From: Pelagerythrobacter marensis | GTDB taxonomy: Bacteria > Pseudomonadota > Alphaproteobacteria > Sphingomonadales > Sphingomonadaceae | NCBI RefSeq assembly: GCF_036700095.1 | Contig: NZ_CP144918.1 | Coordinates: forward strand, 1,799,001 to 1,863,000 | Direction of reading: 5' to 3' | DNA: 64,000 nt | Part shown: piece after piece, positions 53,119 to 62,984 of the stretch | Numbering within the stretch: position 1 is the first letter of the stretch | Layout: each line of letters opens with the position of its first letter | The notes under the pieces: model-generated | Databases searched by the model: none | What the model saw: the letters and a program-made list of their open reading frames with translations, nothing else | Told to the model about the DNA's origin: nothing | Made by a program: the position numbers and the translations under genes

Positions 53119-54410
53119 GTCTCGCTGACAAGGATCGCATCTTCACGAACCTTTACGGCTTCCAGGACTGGGGCCTGAAGGCGGCGCAGGCGCGCGGCGA
53201 CTGGGACGACACGAAGGCCCTGATCGCGCGCGGGCAGGATTCGATTGTCGAGGAAATCAAGGCTTCCGGGCTGCGCGGCCGCGGCGGCGCCGGGTTCCCG
53301 ACCGGCCTCAAGTGGTCGTTCATGCCCAAGGAAAGCAAGGACGGACGGCCGAGCTTCCTGGTCATCAACGCCGACGAATCCGAGCCGGGGTCGTGCAAGG
53401 ACCGCGAGATCATCCGCCACGATCCGCACAAGCTGATCGAGGGCGCGCTCTGCGCCGGCTTCGCGATGCGCGCGCGCGCGGCCTATATCTACATTCGCGG
53501 CGAGTTCATCCGCGAGGCGGAGACGCTGCAGGCGGCGATCGACGAGGCATACGACGCCGGGCTGATCGGCAAGAACGCCAGCGGGTCTGGATACGATTTC
53601 GACGTGTTCATGCACCGCGGCGCGGGCGCCTATATCTGCGGCGAAGAAACCGCGATGATCGAAAGCCTCGAAGGCAAGAAGGGGCAGCCGCGGCTCAAGC
53701 CGCCGTTCCCGGCCGGGGCGGGGCTCTACGGCTGCCCGACGACGGTGAACAACGTGGAGAGCATCGCGGTCGTCCCCACGATCCTGCGCCGCGGCGCAAG
53801 CTGGTTCTCGGGCTTCGGGCGCGAGAACAACGCGGGCACCAAGCTGTTCCAGATTTCCGGCCATGTCGAGAAGCCCTGCGTGGTCGAGGAAGCGATGAGC
53901 ATCCCGTTCCGTGAGCTGATCGAGAAGCATTGCGGCGGCATTCGCGGCGGGTGGGACAACCTGCTGGCCGTCATCCCCGGCGGCTCGTCGGTGCCGCTGG
54001 TGCCGGCCGAGCAGATCATGGATGCGCCGATGGACTTCGACGGGCTGAAGGAACTCGGCTCCGGCCTCGGCACCGCGGGCGTGATCGTGATGGACAAGTC
54101 CACCGACGTGGTCCGCGCGATCAGCCGCATCAGCTATTTCTACAAGCACGAAAGCTGCGGCCAGTGCACCCCGTGCCGCGAGGGCACCGGGTGGATGTGG
54201 CGCGTGATGGAGCGCCTGCGCACCGGCGATGCGGCGATCGAGGAAATCGACATGCTGCACCAGGTGACCAAGCAGGTCGAAGGCCACACGATCTGTGCGC
54301 TGGGCGACGCGGCGGCCTGGCCGATCCAGGGCCTCATCCGCCACTTCCGCCCCGAGCTGGAGCGGCGGATCGAGGAACACAACGCGAAGTTCGCGGAGGC
54401 CGCGGAATGA
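53115..54410 (+). CDS. nuoF: NADH-quinone oxidoreductase subunit F
   Basis: A 431-residue subunit that binds NADH, FMN and [4Fe-4S] cluster N3. [16 protein letters not shown] is the NADH-binding glycine-rich loop, [14 protein letters not shown] and [13 protein letters not shown] form the FMN site, and [11 protein letters not shown] with a later Cys (TICALGD) holds the cluster. The start is a GTG overlapping the small membrane-protein gene. A repeat element separates it from nuoG. Confidence 0.97.
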   Translation: MSLADKDRIFTNLYGFQDWGLKAAQARGDWDDTKALIARGQDSIVEEIKASGLRGRGGAGFPTGLKWSFMPKESKDGRPSFLVINADESEPGSCKDREIIRHDPHKLIEGALCAGFAMRARAAYIYIRGEFIREAETLQAAIDEAYDAGLIGKNASGSGYDFDVFMHRGAGAYICGEETAMIESLEGKKGQPRLKPPFPAGAGLYGCPTTVNNVESIAVVPTILRRGASWFSGFGRENNAGTKLFQISGHVEKPCVVEEAMSIPFRELIEKHCGGIRGGWDNLLAVIPGGSSVPLVPAEQIMDAPMDFDGLKELGSGLGTAGVIVMDKSTDVVRAISRISYFYKHESCGQCTPCREGTGWMWRVMERLRTGDAAIEEIDMLHQVTKQVEGHTICALGDAAAWPIQGLIRHFRPELERRIEEHNAKFAEAAE

Positions 54411-54427
54411 ACGCATTCACCTTCAAT

Positions 54428-54518
54428 CGTCACCCTGAACTTGTTTCAGGGTCCATCTCTCCATCCGCGCCGTCAGGTCAGGCGGCGGGATGGATGCTGA
54501 AACAAGTTCAGCATGACG
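54428..54518. repeat. REP-like palindrome between nuoF and nuoG
   Basis: Arms of 31 bases (54428-54458 and 54488-54518) are reverse complements with about five changes. Each arm contains its own small hairpin (CCCTGAAC..GTTTCAGGG and TGCTGAAAC..GTTCAGCA). It is a second repeat type, different from the nuoD/E one. The nuoG Shine-Dalgarno GGAG (54518-54521) begins on the last base of the repeat. Confidence 0.8.
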
Positions 54519-54527
54519 GAGTGTGTC

Positions 54528-56525
54528 ATGCCTAAAGTCACCGTAGACGGTCAGGAAATCGAGGTTCCCGACGGCGCGACCGTGTTGCAGGCGTGCGAGC
54601 TGGCGGGGAAGGAGATTCCGCGTTTCTGCTATCACGAACGCCTCAGCATCGCGGGCAACTGCCGCATGTGCCTGGTCGAGGTGAAGCCGGGGCCGCCCAA
54701 GCCGCAGGCGAGCTGCGCGCTCCCGGCCACCGACGGGCAGGAGATCCGCACCGACAGCCAGATGGTCAAGACCGCGCGCGAAGGCGTGATGGAGTTCCTG
54801 CTCATCAACCACCCGCTCGACTGCCCGATCTGCGACCAGGGCGGCGAGTGCGACTTGCAGGATCAGGCGGTCGCCTACGGCCGCGGCGGCTCGCGCTATC
54901 ACGAGAACAAGCGCGCGGTGACCGAGAAATACATGGGCCCGCTGATCAAGACGATCATGACCCGCTGCATCCACTGCACCCGCTGCGTGCGCTTTTCCGA
55001 AGAGATCGCGGGCGTGGACGAGATCGGCGCGGTCGGCCGCGGCGAGGACATGCAGATCACGACCTATCTGGAGCAGGCGGTCCAGCACGAGCTGTCGGCC
55101 AATGTGATCGACCTGTGCCCGGTCGGCGCGCTGACCAGCCGCCCCTATGCGTTCGAGGCGCGGCCGTGGGAGCTGAAGAAGACGCTGAGCATCGACGTCA
55201 GCGACGCGGTCGGCGCGAACATCCGCCTCGACAGCCGGGGCCGCGAGGTCATGCGCGCGCTCCCGCGCAACAACGACGATGTCAACGAGGAATGGCTGTC
55301 GGACAAGGGCCGCTATATGGTCGACGGCCTGACCCGCCGCCGGCTGGACAAAGTCTGGATTCGCAAGCGGGGCAAGCTGCAGCAGGCAAGCTGGGAGGAA
55401 GCGTTCAAGAAGATCGCCTCCGTCAAGCCCGGTAGCAGCGTCGCCGCTATCGCCGGCGATCTGGTCGACTGCGAGACGATGTTCGCGGCCAAGAAACTGC
55501 TCGGCGCGATGGGCTCCACACTGCTCGAAGGGCGGCAGACCGGAATGGACTATCCGGCCGACAACCTGGCCGCGGTGGCGTTCAATTCGACCTTCGCCGG
55601 GATCGAGACGGCCGATGCGATCCTGATCGTCGGCAGCCACGTCCGCTGGGAAGCGGCGCTGGTCAATGTCCGCCTGCGCAAGGCGGCACAGCGGGGCGCC
55701 AGGGTCTTCGTGGTCGGCCCGCAGTGGGAGACGACTTACCCGGCCGAATTTCTCGGCGACGATGCCGGCGTGCTGCACGACCTGCCGGCGCATGTCGCCG
55801 AGGCCTTCGACAAGGCCGAACGACCGGCGGTGATCGTTGGCGCGGGCGGCCTTGCCGCAGGGGCCTTCCACGCAGCACTCGGCCTGGCGCAGGGCTGGCA
55901 GCGGGAAGGGTGGAACGGCTTCAACGTGCTCCACACCGCGGCCGCGCGGATGGGCGGGCTGATGCTGGGATATGCGCAGAAGGGCGGGATCGCCGATATC
56001 GCGAAGGCGCAGCCGAAGGTCGTCCTCGCGCTGGGTGCGGACGAGGTCGACTGGTCGGCCTTCGACCAGAGCCTCAAGGTCTATATCGGCCACCACGGCG
56101 ACAAGGGCGCGCATGCGGCGGACATCGTCCTGCCCGCGGCGAGCTATGCCGAAAAGGACGGGACTTACGTCAATACCGAAGGCCGCGTGCAATTTGCCGA
56201 GAAAGCGGTCTTCGCGCCGGGCGACGCGCGCGAGGACTGGACGATCCTGCGCGCGCTGGCAGATAGCGTGGGGGTCGAGGTCGGCTTCGACAGCTTCGCC
56301 GAATTGCAGGCGGCGATGATCGCCGAAGTGCCCGCGCTGGGCGAGGAAGGCCTGGCCGACCTGGGCGCGCTGCCGAAGGCGAAGGCGGTTAAAGCCAAGG
56401 GGCGGATTTCCTACCCGGTCAAGGACTTCTACCTCACCAACCCGATCGCCCGCGCCAGCGCGGTGATGCAGGAATGCTCGGCCGAACTGCTCCACGGTGA
56501 GGAAATCCTGGAGGCGGCGGAATGA
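54528..56525 (+). CDS. nuoG: NADH-quinone oxidoreductase subunit G
   Basis: A 665-residue subunit carrying several iron-sulfur clusters. The N-terminal ferredoxin domain has Cys in FCYHERLSIAGNCRMC and ASC; the HxxxC site follows in NHPLDCPICDQGGECDLQ; and TRCIHCTRC with CPVGAL holds further ligands. The C-terminal molybdopterin-oxidoreductase-like domain is short and lacks cofactor ligands, as in other NuoG proteins. ATG 54528 has GGAG six bases upstream, right after the repeat. Confidence 0.96.
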   Translation: MPKVTVDGQEIEVPDGATVLQACELAGKEIPRFCYHERLSIAGNCRMCLVEVKPGPPKPQASCALPATDGQEIRTDSQMVKTAREGVMEFLLINHPLDCPICDQGGECDLQDQAVAYGRGGSRYHENKRAVTEKYMGPLIKTIMTRCIHCTRCVRFSEEIAGVDEIGAVGRGEDMQITTYLEQAVQHELSANVIDLCPVGALTSRPYAFEARPWELKKTLSIDVSDAVGANIRLDSRGREVMRALPRNNDDVNEEWLSDKGRYMVDGLTRRRLDKVWIRKRGKLQQASWEEAFKKIASVKPGSSVAAIAGDLVDCETMFAAKKLLGAMGSTLLEGRQTGMDYPADNLAAVAFNSTFAGIETADAILIVGSHVRWEAALVNVRLRKAAQRGARVFVVGPQWETTYPAEFLGDDAGVLHDLPAHVAEAFDKAERPAVIVGAGGLAAGAFHAALGLAQGWQREGWNGFNVLHTAAARMGGLMLGYAQKGGIADIAKAQPKVVLALGADEVDWSAFDQSLKVYIGHHGDKGAHAADIVLPAASYAEKDGTYVNTEGRVQFAEKAVFAPGDAREDWTILRALADSVGVEVGFDSFAELQAAMIAEVPALGEEGLADLGALPKAKAVKAKGRISYPVKDFYLTNPIARASAVMQECSAELLHGEEILEAAE

Positions 56526-56542
56526 TGGGGGCTAACCGGATG

Positions 56543-56656
56543 CTCCCCCGCTGGGGGAGCTGGCAGCGCGTAGCGCTGACTGAGGGGGTTTTCCAGGTGC
56601 GCACCCCCTCCACCACGACGCTTCGCGTCGCGGTTCCCCTCCCCCAGGGGGGGAGG
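56543..56656. repeat. Palindromic repeat between nuoG and nuoH
   Basis: The unit is made of CTCCCCC/GGGGGAG and GCAGCGCG-TAGCGCTGAC, then ACCCCCTCCACCAC, a GACGC-TTC-GCGTC hairpin, and CCCCTCCCCC-AGGGGGGGAGG. It is the same family as the nuoI/nuoJ element, with matching blocks in the same order. Folded, it gives several G:C-rich stems in the nuo mRNA and could stall or end transcription. Confidence 0.75.
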
Positions 56657-56669
56657 ATCGGGCGACTTT

Positions 56670-56684
56670 GTTCGCATTTTGTTC
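56670..56684 (+). promoter_or_regulatory. Candidate LexA box (GTTC-N7-GTTC)
   Basis: GTTC (56670-56673), seven bases (GCATTTT), then GTTC (56681-56684) is the direct-repeat form of the SOS operator in Alphaproteobacteria. It directly abuts the -35 element of the promoter before nuoH, where bound LexA would block RNA polymerase. About one such match is expected by chance in a window of this size and composition, so position is the main support. Confidence 0.45.
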
Positions 56685-56713
56685 TTGACTTTTGCAACCT
56701 ATTTGGTTATATT
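56685..56713 (+). promoter_or_regulatory. Sigma-70-type promoter inside the nuo operon, before nuoH
   Basis: TTGACT (56685-56690), exactly 17 bases, then TATATT (56708-56713) is a near-consensus housekeeping promoter in an AT-rich patch. Transcription would start near 56720, giving a leader of about 23 bases with a GGGAG Shine-Dalgarno before nuoH ATG 56743. It would drive nuoH-N independently of nuoA-G. Confidence 0.7.
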
Positions 56714-56742
56714 TCCAGATCGGTTATCGGGAGTCGCTGGCA

Positions 56743-57801
56743 ATGACCGCGTTTTTCCAATCGCTCGGCATGAGCTACGAGTGGGCGTGGTTCGTCGCCA
56801 CGGTCTCCGGCATCCTGCTGATCGCGCTGCCGCTGATGCTGGCCGTCGCGATGATCATCTACGTCGACCGCAAGGTCTGGGCCGCGATCGCGCTGCGCCG
56901 CGGGCCCAACGTGGTCGGCCCGTTCGGCCTGCTGCAAAGCTTTGCCGACGGGCTCAAGGTCTTCCTCCAGGAAACGATCGTCCCCTCGGCCGCGAACAAG
57001 GGTCTGTTCCTGATCGCGCCGATCGTGACGTTCACTGTCGCGCTGCTCGCCTGGGCGGTGATCCCGTTCGGGCCCGACGCCGTGCTGGCCGATATCAACA
57101 TCGGCCTGCTCTACGTGCTCGGGATCAGCTCGCTCGGCGTGTACGGCGTCGTCGTCTCGGGCTGGGCTTCGAACTCGAAGTATCCGTTCTTCTCCGCCAT
57201 GCGTGCCGCCGCGCAGATGATCAGTTACGAAGTCTCGATCGGCTTCATCCTCGTTTGCGTCATCATGTGGGCCGGTACGAGCAACATGAACGGCATTATC
57301 GAGGCGCAGCGCGGCCACGGGCTGGGACTGGTCAACGGGTTCTTCTTCAACCCGCTGCTGTTCCCGATCTGGATCATGTTCCTGATTTCGGCACTGGCCG
57401 AGACGGCGCGCGCGCCGTTCGACCTGACCGAGGCGGAAAGCGAACTGGTTGCCGGCTATCAGACCGAATATTCTTCGATGAGCTTCGCGCTCTTCTGGCT
57501 GGGCGAATATGCCAACGTCCTGCTGATGTGCGCGCTCAACGCGATCCTGTTCTTCGGCGGCTGGCTGCCCCCGCTGAACGTGGACCTGATCCCGTGGTTC
57601 GACATCCCGGGCTGGATCTGGCTCTTTGCCAAGATCTTCCTGTTCTTCTTCATCTTCAGCTGGGTGAAGGCCACCGTCCCGCGCTTCCGCTACGACCAGC
57701 TCATGCGCCTCGGCTGGAAAGTCTTCCTGCCGCTGAGCCTGGTGTTCGTGGTGCTGGTGAGCGGCTGGCTGATGATCACCCGTTACGGAGTCGCCGCATG
57801 A
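56743..57801 (+). CDS. nuoH: NADH-quinone oxidoreductase subunit H
   Basis: A 352-residue membrane subunit with eight or nine helices. It links the peripheral arm to the pumps and lines the quinone channel. Conserved motifs are [18 protein letters not shown] near the N-terminus, [10 protein letters not shown], and [31 protein letters not shown] 56743 has GGGAG nine bases upstream. It overlaps nuoI by four bases (ATGA). Unlike its neighbours it has its own likely promoter. Confidence 0.97.
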   Translation: MTAFFQSLGMSYEWAWFVATVSGILLIALPLMLAVAMIIYVDRKVWAAIALRRGPNVVGPFGLLQSFADGLKVFLQETIVPSAANKGLFLIAPIVTFTVALLAWAVIPFGPDAVLADINIGLLYVLGISSLGVYGVVVSGWASNSKYPFFSAMRAAAQMISYEVSIGFILVCVIMWAGTSNMNGIIEAQRGHGLGLVNGFFFNPLLFPIWIMFLISALAETARAPFDLTEAESELVAGYQTEYSSMSFALFWLGEYANVLLMCALNAILFFGGWLPPLNVDLIPWFDIPGWIWLFAKIFLFFFIFSWVKATVPRFRYDQLMRLGWKVFLPLSLVFVVLVSGWLMITRYGVAA

Positions 57802-58283
57802 GCGTCGCCCATCTCATCAAGTCGTTCACCCTGTGGGAATTCGTGAAGGCCCATGCCCTCACGCTGAAATACTTCTTCAAGCCCAAGGTGACGATCAACT
57901 ATCCGTTCGAGAAGAACGCGATCAGCCCGCGTTTCCGCGGCGAGCACGCGCTGCGCCGCTATCCCAACGGGGAAGAGCGCTGCATCGCCTGCAAGCTGTG
58001 CGAGGCGGTGTGCCCGGCGCTGGCGATCACGATCGAAAGCGAACCGCGCGACGACGGCAGCCGCCGGACGACGCGTTACGACATCGACATGACGAAGTGC
58101 ATCTATTGCGGTTTCTGCCAGGAAGCCTGCCCGGTCGATGCGATCGTCGAGGGGCCGAACTTCGAATATGCGACCGAAACGCGCGAAGAACTGCTTTACG
58201 ACAAGGCGAAACTGCTGGCCAACGGGGACAAGTGGGAGCGGGCGATTGCCGCGAACCTTGAAGCCGATGCGCCGTATAGATAG
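57798..58283 (+). CDS. nuoI: NADH-quinone oxidoreductase subunit I
   Basis: A 161-residue ferredoxin-like subunit with two [4Fe-4S] clusters (N6a and N6b). Ligand motifs are [12 protein letters not shown] and [12 protein letters not shown]. It sits between NuoH and the peripheral arm at the membrane surface. Its ATG overlaps the nuoH stop, and a repeat element follows before nuoJ. Confidence 0.97.
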   Translation: MSVAHLIKSFTLWEFVKAHALTLKYFFKPKVTINYPFEKNAISPRFRGEHALRRYPNGEERCIACKLCEAVCPALAITIESEPRDDGSRRTTRYDIDMTKCIYCGFCQEACPVDAIVEGPNFEYATETREELLYDKAKLLANGDKWERAIAANLEADAPYR

Positions 58284-58317
58284 GGGGCCGCGATGCTGAA
58301 CGGTTCGAGGGTGAAAG

Positions 58318-58418
58318 CCCTCCCCCTTGGGGGGAGATGGCAGCGCGAAGCGCTGACGGAGGGGGCCCCCTCCACCACCGCGCTGCGCGCGGCGGTCCCC
58401 CTCCCCCGGGGGGGGAGG
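58318..58418. repeat. Palindromic repeat between nuoI and nuoJ
   Basis: This is the same family as the nuoG/nuoH element. It has CCCTCCCCC..GGGGGGAG, GCAGCGCG-AAGCGCTGAC, GAGGGGGCCCCCTCCACCAC, a CGCG-CTGCG hairpin, then CCCCCTCCCCC-GGGGGGGGAGG. Its last GGAGG (58414-58418) is the Shine-Dalgarno of nuoJ, seven bases from the ATG, so the repeat supplies the ribosome binding site. Confidence 0.78.
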
Positions 58419-58426
58419 ATTTGGGC

Positions 58427-59050
58427 ATGATCCAGGTTCTCGCGTTCTATCTGTTTGCGTTTCTCGTGATCGCCAGCGGCGTGTTCACGATCATGGCGCG
58501 CAATCCCGTGCATTCGGTGCTGTGGCTGATCCTCGCGTTCTTCAACGCGGCGGGCCTGATGGTTATCGTGGGGGCGGAGTTCATCGCCGCGCTGCTGGTG
58601 ATCGTCTACGTCGGCGCGGTCGCGGTGCTGTTCCTGTTCGTCGTGATGATGCTCGACATCGATTTCGCCGAATTGCGCGCTGGCTTTATCAAGAACTTTC
58701 CGCTCGGCATCGCGATCGCGCTGGTTCTTCTGGCCGAGCTGGTCCTGGGCATCGGCGCCTATCGCGCCGGCGCCCTGGAACTGGGCGTGGCCGATGGCAG
58801 CGCGGCGCCGATCGTGGATCGCAGCAATATCGAGAACCTGGGGGCAGTGCTTTACGGCAAGTACCTGTTCCTGTTCGAGGTCGCGGGCCTCATCCTGCTG
58901 GTGGCGATGGTCGGCGCGATCGTGCTGACCCACCGCGAACGGCCCGAGGGCGCGCGCGGCCATCAGGATATCGGCAAACAGATTCGTCGCCGGCCAGGCG
59001 ATGCGACAGAGATGAAGAAGCCGGACATCGGCAAGGGGGTCGAGCTGTGA
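58427..59050 (+). CDS. nuoJ: NADH-quinone oxidoreductase subunit J
   Basis: A 207-residue membrane subunit with five helices. [21 protein letters not shown] and [27 protein letters not shown] are the signature. A charged C-terminal extension (about 170-207, [21 protein letters not shown]) follows the last helix. ATG 58427 uses GGAGGA from the upstream repeat. The stop overlaps the nuoK GTG. Confidence 0.95.
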   Translation: MIQVLAFYLFAFLVIASGVFTIMARNPVHSVLWLILAFFNAAGLMVIVGAEFIAALLVIVYVGAVAVLFLFVVMMLDIDFAELRAGFIKNFPLGIAIALVLLAELVLGIGAYRAGALELGVADGSAAPIVDRSNIENLGAVLYGKYLFLFEVAGLILLVAMVGAIVLTHRERPEGARGHQDIGKQIRRRPGDATEMKKPDIGKGVEL

Positions 59051-59352
59051 TCGGTATCGAACACTACGTCGTGGTCGGCGCGATCCTCTTCGTGCTTGGC
59101 GTTCTGGGCATCTTTCTCAATCGCAAGAACGTGATCGTGATCCTGATGGCGATCGAGCTGATCCTGCTCGCGGTGAATATCAACCTCGTCGCGTTCAGCG
59201 CCTTCCTGGGCGACATGACGGGGCAGGTCTTCGCGATGTTCGTGCTGACCGTCGCCGCCGGCGAGGCGGCGATCGGGCTCGCGATCCTGGTCGTCTATTT
59301 CCGCGGCCGGGGCACGATCGCGGTCGACGACGTCAACCGGATGAAGGGATAA
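59047..59352 (+). CDS. nuoK: NADH-quinone oxidoreductase subunit K
   Basis: A 101-residue membrane subunit with three helices. [28 protein letters not shown] holds the conserved Glu of the proton path, and [17 protein letters not shown] a second one. The GTG start at 59047 overlaps nuoJ (GTGA). Standard length. Confidence 0.96.
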   Translation: MIGIEHYVVVGAILFVLGVLGIFLNRKNVIVILMAIELILLAVNINLVAFSAFLGDMTGQVFAMFVLTVAAGEAAIGLAILVVYFRGRGTIAVDDVNRMKG

Positions 59353-59358
59353 ACACCG

Positions 59359-61422
59359 GTGGAAACGTCGATTCTCCTCATCGTCTTCCTGCCCCTGCTC
59401 GCGGCCATCGTCGGCGGGCTGGGCAATCGCGCGCTGGGCAACACGGTGGTGAAATCGCTCACCACCGGGGCGCTGTTCGTTTCCTGTGCGCTGTCGTGGC
59501 CGATTTTCCTCGGCTTCGTTGCCGGCAGCGCCGAGGCGCAGGTCGTGCCCGTGCTGCAATGGGTGCAGTCCGGTGCGCTGAGCTTCGACTGGGCGCTGCG
59601 GGTCGATACGCTGACGGCGGTGATGCTGGTGGTGATTACTACCGTTTCCGCGCTCGTCCACCTCTACAGCTGGGGCTACATGGCGGAAGACCCGGACCAG
59701 CCGCGGTTCTTCGCCTACCTCTCGCTGTTCACGTTCGCCATGCTGATGCTGGTGACGGCCGACAACCTGGTGCAGATGTTCTTCGGCTGGGAAGGGGTGG
59801 GCCTCGCCAGCTACCTGCTGATCGGCTTCTGGTTCCGCAAGCCGAGCGCCAACAAGGCGGCGATCAAGGCCTTCGTCGTCAATCGCGTCGGCGATCTCGG
59901 CTTCATGCTCGGCATCTTCGGCACTTTCCTGGTGTTCCAGACGACCTCGATCCCCGAAATCTTCGCCGCGGCACCGGGGATGAGCGGCAGCTCGATCGGG
60001 TTCCTGGGGATGCGTTTGCAGACGATGGACGTGCTCTGCATCCTCCTGTTCATCGGCGCGATGGGCAAGTCGGCGCAGCTCGGCCTGCACACCTGGCTGC
60101 CCGACGCGATGGAAGGGCCGACGCCGGTTTCCGCGCTGATCCACGCCGCGACGATGGTGACCGCGGGCGTGTTCATGGTCTGCCGCCTTTCGCCGATGTT
60201 CGAGATGGCGCCGGTCGCGCTGGGCATGGTCACGTTTGTGGGCGCGGCGACGTGTTTCTTCGCCGCCACGATCGGCACGACCCAGTGGGATATCAAGCGG
60301 GTCATCGCCTATTCGACCTGTTCGCAGCTCGGCTACATGTTCTTCGCCGCGGGCGTCGGCGCCTATGGCGCGGCGATGTTCCACCTGTTCACGCACGCTT
60401 TCTTCAAGGCGCTGCTGTTCCTTGGCGCCGGTTCGGTCATCCATGCGATGCACCACGAACAGGACATGCGCTATTACGGCGCGCTGCGTAAGCATATCCC
60501 GCTGACGTTCTGGGCGATGATGGCCGGCACGCTGGCGATTACAGGGGTCGGCATCTACTGGCTGCACGCGGGCTTCGCCGGGTTCCATTCGAAGGATGCC
60601 ATTCTGGAGGTCGCCTTCGCGCGCGGGACCGAGCTGGGCACGTTCGCTTTCTGGATGGGGGCTGTCGCGGCGCTGCTGACCAGCTTCTATTCCTGGCGGC
60701 TCATGTTCCTGACGTTCTGGGGCAAGCCGCGCTGGGCGGGCAGCGAGCATATCCGCCATGCCGTCCACCACGGCCACGACGAGCCGGACGAGGCGAACCC
60801 GCCGGCGCAGGAAGATGCGGGCGAAGATGCCGTGCACCACGTTCCCTCGACCGAGGAGAACGACGGCACAGCCGGATACCACCCGCACGAGAGCCCGGTT
60901 TCGATGCTCATCCCGCTTGGCGTGCTGACGCTTGGCGCCGTCTTCGCGGGCTGGGTGTTCAGCCACGCGTTCCTGGACGACCCGGCCTTCTGGGGCGGTT
61001 CGATCTTCTACAACGAGGCGCTGATCCACGAGATGCACGCCGTGCCGCTGTGGGTGAAGCTGGCAGCAAGCGTGGTCATGCTGCTCGGCCTGTTCGGTGC
61101 CTGGCTCGCCTACATCCGCGACACCTCGATCCCCGGCAAGTTCGTCGAGCAGTTCAGCCTCGTGCACAACTTCGTCTACCGGAAATGGTACTTCGACGAG
61201 CTTTACGACCTCGTCTTCGTGAAGCCGGCCTTCTGGCTCGGCCGCCAGCTCTGGAAGCGGGGCGACAAGGGCATTATCGACCGCTTCGGGCCCGACGGCG
61301 CCGCCTGGGTCGTCGCGCACGGCGCAGTGGCGGCGCGCAAGGTGCAATCCGGATATCTCTATAGCTACGCGCTGATCATGCTTCTCGGCCTGGTCGCCGC
61401 GGTCACCTGGGTGCTGATGTAA
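59359..61422 (+). CDS. nuoL: NADH-quinone oxidoreductase subunit L
   Basis: A 687-residue antiporter-like subunit, the distal proton pump, with about 14 membrane helices plus the long lateral helix near the C-terminus. [18 protein letters not shown] contains the conserved Glu, and [29 protein letters not shown] is the core motif with the conserved Lys/His path. The start is GTG 59359, six bases after nuoK. The TAA overlaps the nuoM ATG (TAATG). Confidence 0.97.
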   Translation: METSILLIVFLPLLAAIVGGLGNRALGNTVVKSLTTGALFVSCALSWPIFLGFVAGSAEAQVVPVLQWVQSGALSFDWALRVDTLTAVMLVVITTVSALVHLYSWGYMAEDPDQPRFFAYLSLFTFAMLMLVTADNLVQMFFGWEGVGLASYLLIGFWFRKPSANKAAIKAFVVNRVGDLGFMLGIFGTFLVFQTTSIPEIFAAAPGMSGSSIGFLGMRLQTMDVLCILLFIGAMGKSAQLGLHTWLPDAMEGPTPVSALIHAATMVTAGVFMVCRLSPMFEMAPVALGMVTFVGAATCFFAATIGTTQWDIKRVIAYSTCSQLGYMFFAAGVGAYGAAMFHLFTHAFFKALLFLGAGSVIHAMHHEQDMRYYGALRKHIPLTFWAMMAGTLAITGVGIYWLHAGFAGFHSKDAILEVAFARGTELGTFAFWMGAVAALLTSFYSWRLMFLTFWGKPRWAGSEHIRHAVHHGHDEPDEANPPAQEDAGEDAVHHVPSTEENDGTAGYHPHESPVSMLIPLGVLTLGAVFAGWVFSHAFLDDPAFWGGSIFYNEALIHEMHAVPLWVKLAASVVMLLGLFGAWLAYIRDTSIPGKFVEQFSLVHNFVYRKWYFDELYDLVFVKPAFWLGRQLWKRGDKGIIDRFGPDGAAWVVAHGAVAARKVQSGYLYSYALIMLLGLVAAVTWVLM

Positions 61423-62984
61423 TGGGGGGCTTCCCGATCCTTTCGCTGATGCTGGCGGTGCCGCTGCTGGCGGGAATCGCATGCCTTTTCGTGGAGGCGA
61501 AAGCGGCGCGCGCGATCGCGCTCGCCGCCACGCTGATCGACCTGGCGCTGGCCATCGCGCTGTGGGTGAATTTCGATATTGGCGGCGCGCAGTGGCAGTA
61601 TACCGAACGTTACGCGCTGTTCGCGGGTTTCAATTATGCACTGGGCATAGATGGCATCGCGCTGCTCCTGATCGTGTTGAGCGCGTTCCTGATGCCGATC
61701 TGCATCCTCGCCAGTTGGGAATCGATTACCCGGCGCGTGGGTGAATACATGGCGGCGTTCCTGCTGATGGAACTGCTGATGATCGGCGTGTTCGCGGCGC
61801 AGGATCTGTTCCTGTTCTACATCTTCTTCGAAGCCGGCCTGATCCCGATGTACCTGATCATCGGCATCTGGGGCGGGCAGGACCGGATCTACGCCAGTTA
61901 CAAGTTCTTCCTCTACACGCTGCTCGGCTCGGTCCTGATGCTGATTGCGATGCTGTGGATGGTGAACGAGGCGGGGACGACCGACATCCCGACGCTGATG
62001 CAATACGACTTCCCGCCGGCGGCGCAGACATGGCTGTGGCTCGCCTTCTTCGCCAGCTTCGCGGTGAAGATGCCGATGTGGCCGGTGCACACCTGGTTGC
62101 CCGATGCCCACGTGCAGGCGCCCACGGCCGGCTCGGTCATCCTGGCCGGCGTGCTGCTCAAGATGGGCGGCTATGGCTTCATCCGCTTCAGCCTGCCGAT
62201 GTTCCCCGAAGCGAGCGCGCAGTTCGTCTGGCTGATCTGGGGCCTGTCGATGGCGGCGGTGGTCATCACCAGCCTGATCGCGCTGGTGCAGCAGGACATG
62301 AAGAAGCTGATCGCCTATTCGTCGGTTGCGCACATGGCGATCGTGACGGTCGGGCTGTTCGCCTTCAACGTCCAGGGGCTGGAAGGCGCGATGATCGTCA
62401 TGCTGAGCCACGGGCTGGTCTCGGGCGCTCTCTTCCTGTGCGTCGGCGTGATCTACGACCGGCTGCACACCCGCGAGATCGACCGCTACGGCGGGCTTTC
62501 GATCAACATGCCCAGGTATGCGCTGTTCTTCATGGTGTTCACCATGGCCAGCATCGGCCTGCCCGGCACGAGCGGTTTCGTCGGCGAGTTCCTGAGCCTC
62601 GCCGGAATCTATCAGGTTAATTCCTGGGTCGCACTGGTCTGCACCACCGGGATCATCCTTGCGGCGGGTTACATGCTCTATCTCTACTGGCGCATTGCCT
62701 TCGGCATTCAGAAGAATGCCGACGCGGCGGCCATGCCCGATCTGAACGCGCGCGAATGGGCCATGCTGGCACCGATCGCGGCGGCGGTCCTGTGGATGGG
62801 CGTCTATCCCGAAAGCTTCCTCGCGCCCATGCGCCAGGATATCGCCGCGCTGGATGCGCGCCTGGCGCGTGCAGAGCCCGATAGCGACGCAGACCTGGCC
62901 GTCGGCCCGCCGCTTGCCGAGCCCGCGAATGCGGTTGCGGGCGAACATGACGCTGCGGATGGCGAGACGGAGGGAGCGCACTGA
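61422..62984 (+). CDS. nuoM: NADH-quinone oxidoreductase subunit M
   Basis: A 520-residue antiporter-like proton pump. FYIFFEAGLIPMYLIIGIWGG holds the conserved Glu, and VHTWLPDAHVQAPTAGSVILAGVLLKMGGYG the Lys-bearing core. The final 45 residues form a soluble acidic Ala/Asp/Glu tail beyond the usual end. It overlaps both neighbours by one base (TAATG at nuoL, TGATG at nuoN). Confidence 0.97.
   Translation: MGGFPILSLMLAVPLLAGIACLFVEAKAARAIALAATLIDLALAIALWVNFDIGGAQWQYTERYALFAGFNYALGIDGIALLLIVLSAFLMPICILASWESITRRVGEYMAAFLLMELLMIGVFAAQDLFLFYIFFEAGLIPMYLIIGIWGGQDRIYASYKFFLYTLLGSVLMLIAMLWMVNEAGTTDIPTLMQYDFPPAAQTWLWLAFFASFAVKMPMWPVHTWLPDAHVQAPTAGSVILAGVLLKMGGYGFIRFSLPMFPEASAQFVWLIWGLSMAAVVITSLIALVQQDMKKLIAYSSVAHMAIVTVGLFAFNVQGLEGAMIVMLSHGLVSGALFLCVGVIYDRLHTREIDRYGGLSINMPRYALFFMVFTMASIGLPGTSGFVGEFLSLAGIYQVNSWVALVCTTGIILAAGYMLYLYWRIAFGIQKNADAAAMPDLNAREWAMLAPIAAAVLWMGVYPESFLAPMRQDIAALDARLARAEPDSDADLAVGPPLAEPANAVAGEHDAADGETEGAH

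Noticed and set aside
56522-56746. 74-codon ORF covering the nuoG/nuoH gap
   Set aside because: It runs through the palindromic repeat and promoter, with no coding character of its own.
58963-61482. 839-codon minus-strand frame opposite nuoJ-nuoL
   Set aside because: Antisense shadow of well-identified complex I genes, with no homologous motifs.
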